From assembly GCF_003385215.1 (NCBI RefSeq), contig NZ_PQHW01000061.1, positions 1 to 41,141 of the forward strand: a stretch of DNA of 41,141 bases, given 5' to 3'. The number at the start of each line of letters is the position of its first letter. Positions within the stretch are counted from its first letter, which is position 1. The translations under genes were made by a program, and so were the position numbers. Of this stretch, positions 7,282-15,220 are shown piece by piece. The notes under the pieces are model-generated. The model made no database searches, was not told the DNA's origin, and was given only the letters and a program-made list of their open reading frames with translations. Source of the DNA: Amycolatopsis thermalba (GTDB lineage: Bacteria; Actinomycetota; Actinomycetes; Mycobacteriales; Pseudonocardiaceae).

Positions 7282-7303
7282 GCCGGCCGGGTACCCGGCC
7301 GGC
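7282..7303. terminator. perfect 22-bp GC palindrome directly before a start codon
   Basis: GCCGGCCGGGTACCCGGCCGGC is perfectly self-complementary. It begins 6 nt after the iclR stop and ends immediately before the ATG at 7304. It may terminate the iclR transcript. If the small ORF is real, it would leave no room for a ribosome-binding site. Confidence 0.5.
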
Positions 7304-7474
7304 ATGACGACCTCACCGTTCGAACCCGACCCGTACCTGGGCGAAGAGCGCATCGCCGCCGCGGACCCCGGTCCCGGAGCGCCGGAACCGGCACCGGGCT
7401 TCGGCCCCCGAGGCGGCAACGCGGAGGACGAGCACCGCGGCGAAACGGCGGACCAGGAGCGCGAAGACTCCTGA
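7304..7474 (+). CDS. small acidic protein, function unknown
   Basis: A 56-codon frame begins MTTSPFEPDPYLGEER, continues with a Pro/Gly/Ala-rich middle and ends in a charged 'DEHRGETADQEREDS' tail. About four fifths of third codon positions are G or C, as expected for coding DNA here. There is no ribosome site, because a perfect 22-bp palindrome abuts the ATG; it would have to be leaderless or start elsewhere. The composition suggests a disordered soluble peptide. No family is recognised and it could be non-coding. Confidence 0.4.
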   Translation: MTTSPFEPDPYLGEERIAAADPGPGAPEPAPGFGPRGGNAEDEHRGETADQEREDS

Positions 7475-7491
7475 TCCGCCGCCCCGGAGCA

Positions 7492-8361
7492 TCAGTACGG
7501 GCAGGTCGACCGGTACTCCTCGATCGCCAGCCCGCTCGGGTTCGGGCAGAGGAACTGGCCGTAGCGGGTGTCGTTGTCGATGAACCGCTTGAACCACGAG
7601 ATCATGTACTTGGCCATCGTGGTGTTGGACGTGTTCGGGAAGAAGTGCGACGCGTTGTTCAGCTCCATGTACGCCTTGTCCAGGCTGCTGGGCAGCGACG
7701 TGTAGAACGGCTCGGAGTGCGAGGAGACCGGCGCGACCGAGTCCGACTCGCCGCCGATGATGAACGTCGGCACCTGCACGCTGGAGAAGTTCTTCCGCAG
7801 GTTCCACGGCGCGAGCGGCACGGCCGCCTGCAGCGCGGGCCGTTCGTCGGCCGCCTCCAGGGTGCCGCCACCGCCCATCGAGTGCCCGGCGACGCCGAGG
7901 CGGCTGCTGTCGATGCGGCCGCGCACCGAGCTGCGCTGCGTCAGGTAGTCCAGCGCCGCGAGCAGCTGGTCACCCCGGCTGGACGGCTGGTCGTAGCGGG
8001 TGATCGTGTCGATGGTGAACACGACGAACCCCTGCGAGGCCAGGCGCGGCCCGATCCAGGCGATGCTGGACTGGTCGGCGGTGTAGCCGGGCGAGATCGC
8101 GACCGCGCCGAAGGTGCCCTGGCTGGTGTCGGCCGGGTAGTAGATGGTGCCGCCGCCGAAGCCAGTGACGGCCAGCGACGAGACCGTGGTCTGGGAGACG
8201 GCGAACGGGCCGCGGCTGGCCTCGATGCTCGACTCGGTCGGGTCGGGGCCGCGCTCGTACGGGTTGTCGGCGGCCTGGGCGGTGGCCGTCGCGGCGGCGG
8301 TGCCCGCGACCAGGGCCAGCGCCGTGACCAGCCGGGAGAGGTGTCTTGGTGAACGTCGCAC
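7492..8361 (-). CDS. secreted cutinase / polyester (PET) hydrolase-like enzyme
   Basis: This 289-residue alpha/beta hydrolase is very close to the Thermobifida TfCut2 and Saccharomonospora Cut190 polyesterases. A signal peptide (residues 1-30) ends 'ATAQA' before the mature start '[11 protein letters not shown]'. The catalytic triad reads Ser161 in 'GHSMGGGG', Asp207 in 'GGESDSVAP' and His239 in 'NNASHFFP'. The oxyanion Tyr is in 'SPGYTADQ' and the clamp Trp in 'APWNLRK'. One disulfide pair is expected, Cys272 and Cys287. The family would cleave cutin and other polyesters outside the cell. The GTG start was chosen because AAGGGAG lies 8 nt upstream and it begins a proper signal peptide. A LAL regulator lies 82 nt upstream on the same strand. 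Confidence 0.95.
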   Translation of the reverse strand: MRRSPRHLSRLVTALALVAGTAAATATAQAADNPYERGPDPTESSIEASRGPFAVSQTTVSSLAVTGFGGGTIYYPADTSQGTFGAVAISPGYTADQSSIAWIGPRLASQGFVVFTIDTITRYDQPSSRGDQLLAALDYLTQRSSVRGRIDSSRLGVAGHSMGGGGTLEAADERPALQAAVPLAPWNLRKNFSSVQVPTFIIGGESDSVAPVSSHSEPFYTSLPSSLDKAYMELNNASHFFPNTSNTTMAKYMISWFKRFIDNDTRYGQFLCPNPSGLAIEEYRSTCPY

Positions 8362-8443
8362 TGTTCGAACTCCCTTTCCGTGAGAGGGGAACCAGGCGAG
8401 CGTGGCAAAAGCCCGCAACCACGCGCATCGGTGAAATCGCCAG

Positions 8444-10930
8444 TCACCGGTAGCGGGCGGCCAGCTCGACGCGGGACCGGATGCCCAGCCGCGCGAAGAT
8501 GTTGCGCAGGTGGTGGTCGACCGTGCGGTGGCTGATGACCAGCTGGGCCGCGATCTCCCGGTTCGTCGCGCCCTCGGCGACCAGCCGCGCGATCTGCATC
8601 TGCTGCGGCGTCAGCCCGCCCGGCTTGGCGCACCCGGGCACCGACTCCCCCGCCGCCCGCAGCTCGGCCGTGGTGCGCTCGGCCCAGCGCGGCGCGTCGT
8701 AGCGCTGGAAGATCTTCAGCGCGTCCCGCAGCAGCTCGCGCGCGGCGCGGGCCTTGCGGTTGCGGCGCAGCCGGTGCGCGTAGAACAGCTCGGTCTTGGC
8801 CAGCTCCAGCGCGGTCTGGCTGGCGCGGTGCAGCTCGATCGCGGTCTCGAAGTGCTCGTCGGCGTCCGGCTCGCCGAGCAGCGCGCGGCAGCGGTGCGAC
8901 AGCGCCATCCGCACGTCGCAGCCGGTGCTGCGGGCCCAGTCCTCGTACGGGGCCAGGGCCTTGGCGGCCTTGACGTGCTGCCCGCAGCGTGCCGCGGCCT
9001 CGACGAAGTTCGGGGTCGCCATCGCCCGGATGCCCGGGTGCACCCGGCCGGTGCCGGCCGCCATCAGCCGGAACCGGTCCAGCGCGTCCTCCGGCCGGTC
9101 CTCGGCGAGGTCGACACACGCCGACGCCCACGTGCTCAGCGCGCCGGGCCGGCCGAGGCCGCGGGTGGCGACCTCGTGCGCGGCCGCGTCCAGCCTGGCC
9201 TGCGCGGTGTCCCGGTCGCCGCGCAGGGACGCCTCCAGGGCGAGGATCGTCAGGTGGTCGACCGCCGAGTTCGGCTGGCCGATGGTGCGGGCCATGCGCA
9301 GCCCCTCCAGCGCGCTGGACAGCGCCGCCGAGTGCCGGTCGAGCAGCAGCTCGGACACCGCCACGTACACCAGGGCCCACGGGACGACGGCCGTCGTGCC
9401 GCGGCTGCCGGCCGCGGTCACCGCGCCGACGGCCAGTTCGTGGGCGCGGGCGGCGTCGCCGAGCGTGTAGGCGGCCTGGCTCGCCCAGATCTTCGCCACC
9501 GGCTCGTCGAGCACCCCGCCGAGCCCGACGACCCGGCGCAGGGGCGCGGCCGCGCGGTCGTGCCGCCCGCGGAAGGCGTCGCTCATGCCGGCGAAGTGGT
9601 CCAGGATCAGCCGGGTGCGCGGGGAGTCGTCGGGGCGGCGCAGCTGCTGAGCCCGGTCGGCGATCGCGTAGTACCGCACGTAATCCCCCGCCACGCAGCT
9701 CGCCTCGCCGGCGAGCATCAGCGCGGTGAGCGCGTGGTCGCGCTGGGACCCGGCGAGCTGGTTCGCCGCGACGAGCAGCGTCTGGCTGGCGACCGCCGGC
9801 ATACCCTCGCGCATTTCCAGGCTGCCCTGCAGCAGGTCGGCGACGCCGCGCAGGGACGTGTCCCGCGCCAGCGGGCGGGCCTGCCGCAGCAGCGCCCGCG
9901 CCCGCCGGGGCCGCCCGGCCAGCCAGAACTCCGACGCCGACTCCAGCAGCTCACCGGCCAGCTTCGGATCCGCGCTCCCGGCGAGCGCGGCCCGGTGCCA
10001 GGTGCAGCGCAGCCGGTGCCGCCGCGGGTCCAGGACGGACAGCAGCAGGGTGTGCGTGGCGCGCCGGTCGGCCAGCGGCGCCTCCTCGCGGACCAGCGCC
10101 TGCAGCAGCGGGCTGGTGGCGAGGACGTGGTCGCCGTCCAGCCGCACGAACCCGGCTTCGCGGGCCTCCTCCAGCGCGCGCAGGTCCACTCCGGACCGTT
10201 CGGTGGCGCGCACCAGGGTGTCCACTTCGAGCCAGTCGTCGAGCGCGGCCATCAGGGCGATCTCCCGCGCGCCGGGGCCGAGCGCGGCGAGCCGGTCCCG
10301 CACCGCGCGGCGCAGTCGGCTCTGCGGCGGGATCCGCGGCGCGGCGGCCAGCTCGGTGAGGGCGAGCGGGTTGCCGGAGGCCAGGTCGAGCAGGTCGGGG
10401 GCGGGTTCGGCGACGCCGTGGTCGGCGAGCACCTGGGCGCCGGCCTCCGCACCCAGCGGTTCGAGCCACAGCCCGGGCAGCCCGTCGAGCGGCGACCCGG
10501 CCGCGAACAGCACGAGCACCCCGCTGCCGGACAGCCGCCGGGCCGCGAACGCCAGCGCGTCGCGCGATCCGGCGTCGAGCAGGTCGGCGTCGTCGACCAG
10601 GCACAACAGCGGCGCCGCGGCGGCCAGTGCCGCGTGGACGGCGCAGCCGAGCGCGAGCGGGTCCGCGGGGAGATCGGCCGGTTCCGGCAGCAGCTGGAGC
10701 AGGCCGCTGTGGCGGAGGTGCCGTTCGGCGGCCACGCCCCGGGCCGAGCGGATGGTGAACCTGTCGGCTTCGGCCCGCGCCGCCGCGAGCAGCGCGGTCC
10801 GGCCCGACCCCGGCTCACCGAGCACGACGAGACCGCCGCCGCGGCCGTCCCGGGCGTCGGCGAGCGCGCGGCGCAGGACGGTCAGCTCACGATCGCGACC
10901 ACGCAGGACCACCTGGTCATCGGAGCCCAT
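8444..10930 (-). CDS. large LuxR-family (LAL type) transcriptional regulator
   Basis: This 828-residue protein has an AAA-type NTPase at the N-terminus: Walker A 'GEPGSGRT' at 38-45 and Walker B-like '[12 protein letters not shown]' at about 110. A long helical repeat (TPR/MalT-like) region follows. A C-terminal LuxR helix-turn-helix at about 765-828 contains '[20 protein letters not shown]', then '[20 protein letters not shown]'. The Walker A lysine is replaced by Arg44, so nucleotide use may be altered. It sits just upstream of the cutinase on the same strand, so it may control that gene. The start lacks a clear ribosome site. Members often activate secreted hydrolase or secondary-metabolite genes. 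Confidence 0.9.
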   Translation of the reverse strand: MGSDDQVVLRGRDRELTVLRRALADARDGRGGGLVVLGEPGSGRTALLAAARAEADRFTIRSARGVAAERHLRHSGLLQLLPEPADLPADPLALGCAVHAALAAAAPLLCLVDDADLLDAGSRDALAFAARRLSGSGVLVLFAAGSPLDGLPGLWLEPLGAEAGAQVLADHGVAEPAPDLLDLASGNPLALTELAAAPRIPPQSRLRRAVRDRLAALGPGAREIALMAALDDWLEVDTLVRATERSGVDLRALEEAREAGFVRLDGDHVLATSPLLQALVREEAPLADRRATHTLLLSVLDPRRHRLRCTWHRAALAGSADPKLAGELLESASEFWLAGRPRRARALLRQARPLARDTSLRGVADLLQGSLEMREGMPAVASQTLLVAANQLAGSQRDHALTALMLAGEASCVAGDYVRYYAIADRAQQLRRPDDSPRTRLILDHFAGMSDAFRGRHDRAAAPLRRVVGLGGVLDEPVAKIWASQAAYTLGDAARAHELAVGAVTAAGSRGTTAVVPWALVYVAVSELLLDRHSAALSSALEGLRMARTIGQPNSAVDHLTILALEASLRGDRDTAQARLDAAAHEVATRGLGRPGALSTWASACVDLAEDRPEDALDRFRLMAAGTGRVHPGIRAMATPNFVEAAARCGQHVKAAKALAPYEDWARSTGCDVRMALSHRCRALLGEPDADEHFETAIELHRASQTALELAKTELFYAHRLRRNRKARAARELLRDALKIFQRYDAPRWAERTTAELRAAGESVPGCAKPGGLTPQQMQIARLVAEGATNREIAAQLVISHRTVDHHLRNIFARLGIRSRVELAARYR

Positions 10931-11300
10931 GCGGTCATCGTGCCCAGCCGCCCCGGGCGCCGGGAAGAGACGATGGTGGGAAACTCACCGGGCCGCCGGT
11001 TCTTGCGCCGGTGACACGCACGCGCGTGACAAATTCCTCCGGCTTGCGACCCACCGGGGCGAAGCGCAACAGCCGCGGGCGGCAACACCCGGGTGCGCCC
11101 GGCTCATCGATCTTCCTCGGCAGGCCACGGTTGCGAGAGCTGCACGCGACCGCGGCAGGGTCCACTACGGCCCGCGGTGCACCGACCGGTCCCAGTCGAC
11201 AGCGCCGGCCCGGGCCACATCCCGGCACGTCCGCGCCCCGCTCGCGCGCCTTCCGCACCGCGCGGACCGCTGGACGGGCACGCGGAAGACTCCGCGTCCC
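10931..11300. other. 370-bp intergenic region without a supported gene
   Basis: This is the upstream region of the LAL gene and the downstream region of the methyltransferase. The only structures seen are a 7-bp hairpin at 11280-11297 and a 17-bp phrase CGGCTTGCGACCCACCG at 11040-11056. That phrase recurs at 11304-11320 inside the methyltransferase C-terminus, and the flanks of the two copies do not match. An open frame of about 107 codons on the minus strand has no coding features. Confidence 0.5.
11280..11297 (-). terminator. short hairpin just after the methyltransferase stop
   Basis: ACGCGGA (11280-11286) and TCCGCGT (11291-11297) form a 7-bp stem with a 4-nt loop, starting 3 nt past the stop codon on the minus strand. 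It is plausible as a weak transcript end and lacks a T tract. Confidence 0.4.
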
Positions 11301-12140
11301 CTACGGCTTGCGACCCACCGCGCCGGCGATGCACCGCGCGGCCAGGCTCAACGGCGCCAGCCGCGGGCCGTCCGGCCACCACTCGTCGCAGACGGACAGG
11401 CCCGGCTCGGACAGCGCGTTCGGCTTGATCAGTTCCAGGCCGTCCAGCATCGCGAGGATCTCCGCGCGCGTGCGGAACCGGCCGGCGCCCATCGGGCCGT
11501 TGACGAGGATGTTCTCGATCCGCTTCGCCACCTCGGTCAGCTCCGGCACCTCGGGGTCGAAGAAGTGCGAGAACACGACGTAGGAGCCCGAGGGCAGCGC
11601 GTCGATGTAGGCGCGCATGATGCCGGCCGCGCCGTCGCCCTCGTAGTGGTGCATCGTGCCGACGTGCAGCAGCACGAGCGGCTCGCTGAAGTCGAGGTGC
11701 CGCCGGACCACCTCGTCGCCGAGGACCTCGGACGGCTGGAAGATGTCCGCCTCCGTCATGTGCACGAAGTCGTTCTCCACGAGCAGCGCGCGGCCGTGCG
11801 CGAGGACCACCGGGTCGTTGTCGACGTAGACGACCGTCGTCTCCGGGTTGGCGCGCTGCACGATCTGGTGCGTGTTCTCCGCCGTCGGCAGACCGGAACC
11901 GCAGTCGAGGTACTGGGTCAGCTCGGTCTGGCCGGCCAGGAAACGGCAGGCGCGGTTGAGGAAGCCGCGGTTGCCGCGGGCGATGTCGACCGCCTCGGGG
12001 ACCGCCTCGTTGATCTTGCGCATCACCGCGCGGTCGACCTCGTAGTGGTCCTTGCCGCCGAGGAAACCGTCGTAGACGCGGGCGATGCTGGGCCGGGTCG
12101 GGTCGACGCCAACGGGCACCTGGCTGGGCGAAGAAGCCAT
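11301..12140 (-). CDS. SAM-dependent methyltransferase of the PF04672 (DUF574) family
   Basis: This 279-residue protein begins 'VDPTRPSIARVYDGFLGGKD', the signature of the actinobacterial PF04672 family. 'YLDCGSGLPTAENTH' is the SAM-binding glycine loop and 'VVYVDNDPVVLAHGRALL' the acidic ribose-binding strand. Later 'VLLHVGTMHHY' and a 'SHF' segment follow. The ATG at 12140 is preceded by GAAGG with 8 nt spacing, and an upstream in-frame ATG lacks support. Substrates are unknown for most of the family, which is highly expanded in actinomycetes. It stands alone, with a STAS protein upstream on the same strand and no evidence of a shared pathway. Confidence 0.88.
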   Translation of the reverse strand: MASSPSQVPVGVDPTRPSIARVYDGFLGGKDHYEVDRAVMRKINEAVPEAVDIARGNRGFLNRACRFLAGQTELTQYLDCGSGLPTAENTHQIVQRANPETTVVYVDNDPVVLAHGRALLVENDFVHMTEADIFQPSEVLGDEVVRRHLDFSEPLVLLHVGTMHHYEGDGAAGIMRAYIDALPSGSYVVFSHFFDPEVPELTEVAKRIENILVNGPMGAGRFRTRAEILAMLDGLELIKPNALSEPGLSVCDEWWPDGPRLAPLSLAARCIAGAVGRKP

Positions 12141-12210
12141 CACAACACCTTCTCGCGAGCGGGTGGGTGAGCACACAGTAGTGGTCCGCGTCCGCTGCGT
12201 GGAAGCGCCC

Positions 12211-12591
12211 TCACGCCGGCGACGTGGACGGGGCCAGCGCCTCGGACACGCTCGCGTACACCGGCAGCACCCGGTCCAGACCGGCGAGCTTCAGCGGCTG
12301 CAGCACGGTCCCGCTCGCCGAGGCCGCCCGCAGCGGCGTGTGGTTGCGGGTGCAGCGGTCGTCGGAGTTGACCAGCAGCGTCAGCCCGCACCAGCCGAAG
12401 AACCCGACCTCCTGCAGGTCGAGCACGACGGGCGCGGGCGGGGACGCGACGGTCACCGCGGTGTTGAGCTCGTCCTGGAGGTGCGCCAGCGAGCTGAAGT
12501 CCACCTCACCGGCGACGTGCACGACGACGGCCGCGCCGCGGGTCTCCCGGCGGATGATGAGCAGACCGTCGGCGGAGGTGCTTCCGGACAT
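12211..12591 (-). CDS. STAS-domain protein (anti-sigma factor antagonist-like) lacking the phospho-serine
   Basis: This 126-residue STAS protein has beta strand 'VVVHVAGEVDFSSLAHL' and the central 'VVLDLQEVGFFGWCGLTLLV' segment. In RsbV/SpoIIAA proteins that segment reads D-S-S-G, and the first serine is phosphorylated by the cognate anti-sigma kinase. Here it reads G-W-C-G, so the phospho-acceptor is absent. The protein may be permanently active, sense something else, or be a structural stressosome-type subunit. GGAGGG precedes the ATG. A longer frame upstream is an extension over the divergent promoter and was rejected. Its partner kinase and sigma factor are not adjacent. Confidence 0.85.
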   Translation of the reverse strand: MSGSTSADGLLIIRRETRGAAVVVHVAGEVDFSSLAHLQDELNTAVTVASPPAPVVLDLQEVGFFGWCGLTLLVNSDDRCTRNHTPLRAASASGTVLQPLKLAGLDRVLPVYASVSEALAPSTSPA

Positions 12592-12621
12592 GCCGTCGCC
12601 CTCCCCTCCGCACGAGGCCCG

Positions 12622-12780
12622 GTGCGGTTGTCCTACCACGCGACCTGGGGACTGTCCACCGATCTTCGGATCGCGCGGGTGCCGCTGCTGCCGGCGGTGC
12701 TCGCCCTCTTGCGGGACGCGGCGACCGGACTCAGGCTGAGGTCGGAAGATCACCTGAGGGAACTGGAGCGGATGCCGTGA
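12622..12780 (+). CDS. possible small leader ORF overlapping the M20 peptidase start
   Basis: A 52-codon frame starts at a GTG with GAGG 5 nt upstream. Its TGA overlaps the GTG of the next gene as GTGA, the coupling seen at several other junctions here. About 87% of third positions are G or C, consistent with coding. The peptide has a hydrophobic middle 'VPLLPAVLALL' and a charged end 'RSEDHLRELERMP'. No family is recognised. It may be a translational leader or chance, since it occupies the divergent promoter region of the STAS gene. Confidence 0.35.
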   Translation: MRLSYHATWGLSTDLRIARVPLLPAVLALLRDAATGLRLRSEDHLRELERMP

Positions 12781-13922
12781 CCGAGGTCCGGGCGTTGCAC
12801 GAGTGGGTGCGGGCACACCGCGCGGCGATGGTCGGCGACCTGGGCCGGTACGTCGGCCTGGAGACGCCGAGCACCGACCGGCCGCTGCTGGAGGCCGGCC
12901 TGTCCTGGCTGGACGGGTGGCTGCGGGCGCGGCTGGTCGAGCCGGCGTCGGTGCGGGTGACCGGGGGCGGCCAGTTCGGCGACGTCCGGGTGTACGACTA
13001 CGCCGGGTCCGGTGTGGAACCGGTGCTGGTGCTGTGCCACTACGACACGGTGTGGCCGCCGGGGACGCTGGCCGGATGGCCGTTCACTGTGGACGGTGAC
13101 CGGGCGACCGGGCCGGGGGTGTTCGACATGAAGGCCGGGCTGGTGCAGGTGGTGTGGGCGCTGCGGGCGCTGGAGGCGGCGGGGTTGCCGCGGCCGCCGG
13201 TGCGGCTGGTGCTCAACGGCGACGAGGAGATCGGCAGCCCGGTGTCACGGCCGGTGATCGAGGCGGCGGCGGCCGGGGCGCAGGCGGCGCTGGTGTTCGA
13301 GGCGGCGGCCGACGGCGCGCTGAAGACGGCACGCAAGGGCGTGGGCATATATCGGATATCCGCCACGGGCGTGGAGGCGCACGCCGGGCTCGACCCGGGC
13401 AAGGGCGCGAGCGCGGTGGACGAGATCGCCCGGGTGGTGCTGGCGTTGCACGGTCTGACCGACCTGGCGGCCGGGACGACGGTGAACGTCGGTGTGGTCG
13501 GGGGCGGTTCGCGCGGGAACGTGATCGCGGGCGCGGCCTGGGGCGAGGTCGACGTGCGGGTGTCGAGCGCGGCGGAGGCGGCGCGGATCGAGGCCGCGCT
13601 GGCGGGGCTGACGGCGGCGGACCCGCGCGCGACGGTGACCGTGGAGGGTGGCTGGAACCGGCCGGTGATGGAGCGGTCGGCCGGGATCGCGGCGTTGTTC
13701 GCGCGGGCGCGGGACCTGGCCGCGGAGATGGGGGTGACGCTGCGGGAGTGCGCGGTGGGCGGCGCCAGCGACGGCAATTTCGTGGCCGCCCTGGGCGTCC
13801 CGGTGCTCGACGGTTTCGGCGCCATCGGCGACGGGGCCCACGCGCGCCACGAGCACATCAGCGTGACCGGCATGCTGGAGCGAAGCGCCCTCGCCGCGGC
13901 GGTGCTCACGTCCCTGGCCTGA
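12777..13922 (+). CDS. M20-family metallopeptidase (carboxypeptidase G2-like)
   Basis: This 381-residue di-zinc peptidase contains the ordered metal-site motifs of the M20 family. They are His88-x-Asp90 in 'LVLCHYDTVWP', bridging Asp117 in 'GVFDMKAG', catalytic Glu150-Glu151 in 'LNGDEEIGS', Glu175 in 'LVFEAA' and a C-terminal His in 'RHEHISV'. The dimerisation domain is at about 190-300 ('GVEAHAGLDPGKGASAVDE'). The overall pattern is closest to the glutamate carboxypeptidase / carboxypeptidase G2 branch, which removes C-terminal Glu or similar from small conjugates. No signal peptide is seen. The GTG start has GGAG 9 nt upstream. 'ATA TAT' and 'ATA' codons near 13346 are unusual for this genome. 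Confidence 0.9.
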   Translation: MTEVRALHEWVRAHRAAMVGDLGRYVGLETPSTDRPLLEAGLSWLDGWLRARLVEPASVRVTGGGQFGDVRVYDYAGSGVEPVLVLCHYDTVWPPGTLAGWPFTVDGDRATGPGVFDMKAGLVQVVWALRALEAAGLPRPPVRLVLNGDEEIGSPVSRPVIEAAAAGAQAALVFEAAADGALKTARKGVGIYRISATGVEAHAGLDPGKGASAVDEIARVVLALHGLTDLAAGTTVNVGVVGGGSRGNVIAGAAWGEVDVRVSSAAEAARIEAALAGLTAADPRATVTVEGGWNRPVMERSAGIAALFARARDLAAEMGVTLRECAVGGASDGNFVAALGVPVLDGFGAIGDGAHARHEHISVTGMLERSALAAAVLTSLA

Positions 13923-13938
13923 ACCGCTCCGGCGGTTC
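13921..13938. terminator. hairpin between two convergent stop codons
   Basis: GAACCGC (13921-13927) and GCGGTTC (13932-13938) form a 7-bp stem with a 4-nt loop. It fills the gap between the M20 stop (overlapping its last two bases) and the ASCH gene stop at 13941, so it is a likely bidirectional terminator. Confidence 0.6.
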
Positions 13939-13940
13939 GG

Positions 13941-14504
13941 TCACCGGGGCTCGCCGCCGTCCAGGAATGCCCGGCCTCGCGGGGAGAGGCGGTAGCCCAC
14001 CTCCAGGCTCTCCGTCAGCCCCAGCTCCTTCAGGCGCCGGACGCGGCGCTTGAACACGTCCCGCGCCAGGCCGGCCCGCGCCGCCAGGTCGACCGCCCGC
14101 ACGGCCTCGTTCTCGGCGATCAGCCTCAGGAACGCGCCCGTCCACGGTACGTCCGCCACCCGGTCCATCCGCCACAGCGCGGCGCCGATCGCGGCCCGGT
14201 CGTCGTCGGTCAGATCGGCCGCCGCGCGGAGGGCCACGCGCGGGTCCGGGCCCGCCACGCGCAACCCGATCCGGTACAGCCGCCCCGAGCCGCGGTCGGG
14301 CAGCTCCGCCGCGGACGGGTAGCCGGCGGCCCGGGCGTCCTCGTCGGTCACCGTGGTGACCTCGTCCACCGAGGTCACCTCGACCACCCCGGCCGCGGTG
14401 CGCATCCGCGAGCCGGGCCGCACGCGGGGCGCGTCCCACCTGCGGAAGGCCACCGTGACGCGGCCCTCCGCGAGTCCCTCGATCGCCGCGCGGTCGAAGA
14501 GCAT
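13941..14504 (-). CDS. ASCH-domain protein with C-terminal winged helix
   Basis: This 187-residue protein has an N-terminal ASCH-like beta barrel at about 1-95: 'GRVTVAFRRWDAPRVRPGSR' then 'VVEVTSVDEV' and a closing strand 'GRLYRIGLRVAG'. ASCH domains are PUA-like and thought to bind RNA or modified nucleosides. Residues about 110-187 look like a winged helix ('VRAVDLAARAGLARDVFKRR', then 'LKELGLTESLEVGYRLSPRG'). I chose the ATG at 14504; a longer frame runs into the divergent neighbour. It is 52 bp from, and divergent to, a DUF4291 gene, which suggests a functional pair. Confidence 0.75.
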   Translation of the reverse strand: MLFDRAAIEGLAEGRVTVAFRRWDAPRVRPGSRMRTAAGVVEVTSVDEVTTVTDEDARAAGYPSAAELPDRGSGRLYRIGLRVAGPDPRVALRAAADLTDDDRAAIGAALWRMDRVADVPWTGAFLRLIAENEAVRAVDLAARAGLARDVFKRRVRRLKELGLTESLEVGYRLSPRGRAFLDGGEPR

Positions 14505-14556
14505 GCCCCAGTCTCGCACGCAAGACCGCTTGCGCCGATGCCCGAAGATCACCCAC

Positions 14557-15144
14557 ATGAGCAACGAAATCCGCGCCCGGTACGACGACGACACGATCGT
14601 CGTGTACCAGGCCTACTCGCCGGAGATCGCCGGGCCCGCCCTGCGCGCCGGCACCTTCGTACCGCCGTTCAAGCGTGGCCGCATGACCTGGATCAAACCG
14701 TCGTTCCTGTGGATGGCCCACCGCAGCGGCTGGGCGCGCAAGCCGGGCCAGGAACGCGTCCTCGCGGTGACGATCACGCGCGCGGGCTTCGAATGGGCGC
14801 TGGCGCATTCGTGCCTGTCCGCGTTCGCCCCGCGGCACCACCCCAGCGAGGCCGCCTGGCGACGGCAGCTGGCGACCAGCCCGGTGCGCATCCAGTGGGA
14901 TCCGGACAAGGACCTGCACCTGCGGGCGCTCCCGGAGCGCGCCATCCAGATCGGCCTGTCCGGCGACGCCGCGGACCGCTACGTCGACGAGTGGATCACC
15001 GGCCTGACCGACGAGACGGACCGCGCCCACGAGATCGAGGCCCTGGTCCGCGACCGCCGCCTGGACGAGGCCCGCGCACTCCTCCCGGCCGAACGCCCCT
15101 ACCCGGTCAGCGCCGAACTCGCCTCCCGCATCGGCGCCGGCTAG
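14557..15144 (+). CDS. DUF4291 family protein
   Basis: This 195-residue protein shows the DUF4291 pattern: 'RYDDDTIVVYQAYSPEIA', 'GRMTWIKPSFLWMAHRSGW', 'VLAVTITRAGFEWAL' and 'RIQWDPDKDLHLRALPERAI'. The invariant W/R/Y positions suggest an enzyme or nucleic-acid-binding fold, but no reaction is established that I can cite. No signal peptide or membrane segment is present. The ATG is the only sensible start and its ribosome site is weak. Divergent pairing with an ASCH protein, which has a nucleoside/RNA-binding fold, suggests RNA or nucleotide metabolism. That is inference. Confidence 0.8.
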   Translation: MSNEIRARYDDDTIVVYQAYSPEIAGPALRAGTFVPPFKRGRMTWIKPSFLWMAHRSGWARKPGQERVLAVTITRAGFEWALAHSCLSAFAPRHHPSEAAWRRQLATSPVRIQWDPDKDLHLRALPERAIQIGLSGDAADRYVDEWITGLTDETDRAHEIEALVRDRRLDEARALLPAERPYPVSAELASRIGAG

Positions 15145-15220
15145 CGGCCGCATCGGCATCGGTCTCTCAGGACCACCGTGCGCCCCCGGCGACGCGATCG
15201 CCGCCCGCCGAACCGGCCGG

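Noticed and set aside
8510..11014. Very long plus-strand open frame (834 codons) opposite the LAL regulator
   Set aside because: It is a GC-skew shadow: it is Arg/Gly/Pro-rich without any domain, while the minus strand carries a clear AAA-LuxR protein.
10935..11258. 107-codon minus-strand frame in the intergenic gap
   Set aside because: There is no ribosome site or recognisable motif, and its composition resembles shadow frames elsewhere.
11040..11320. Duplicated methyltransferase tail marked by a repeated 17-mer
   Set aside because: Only CGGCTTGCGACCCACCG is shared; the flanks on both sides do not match, so chance is sufficient.
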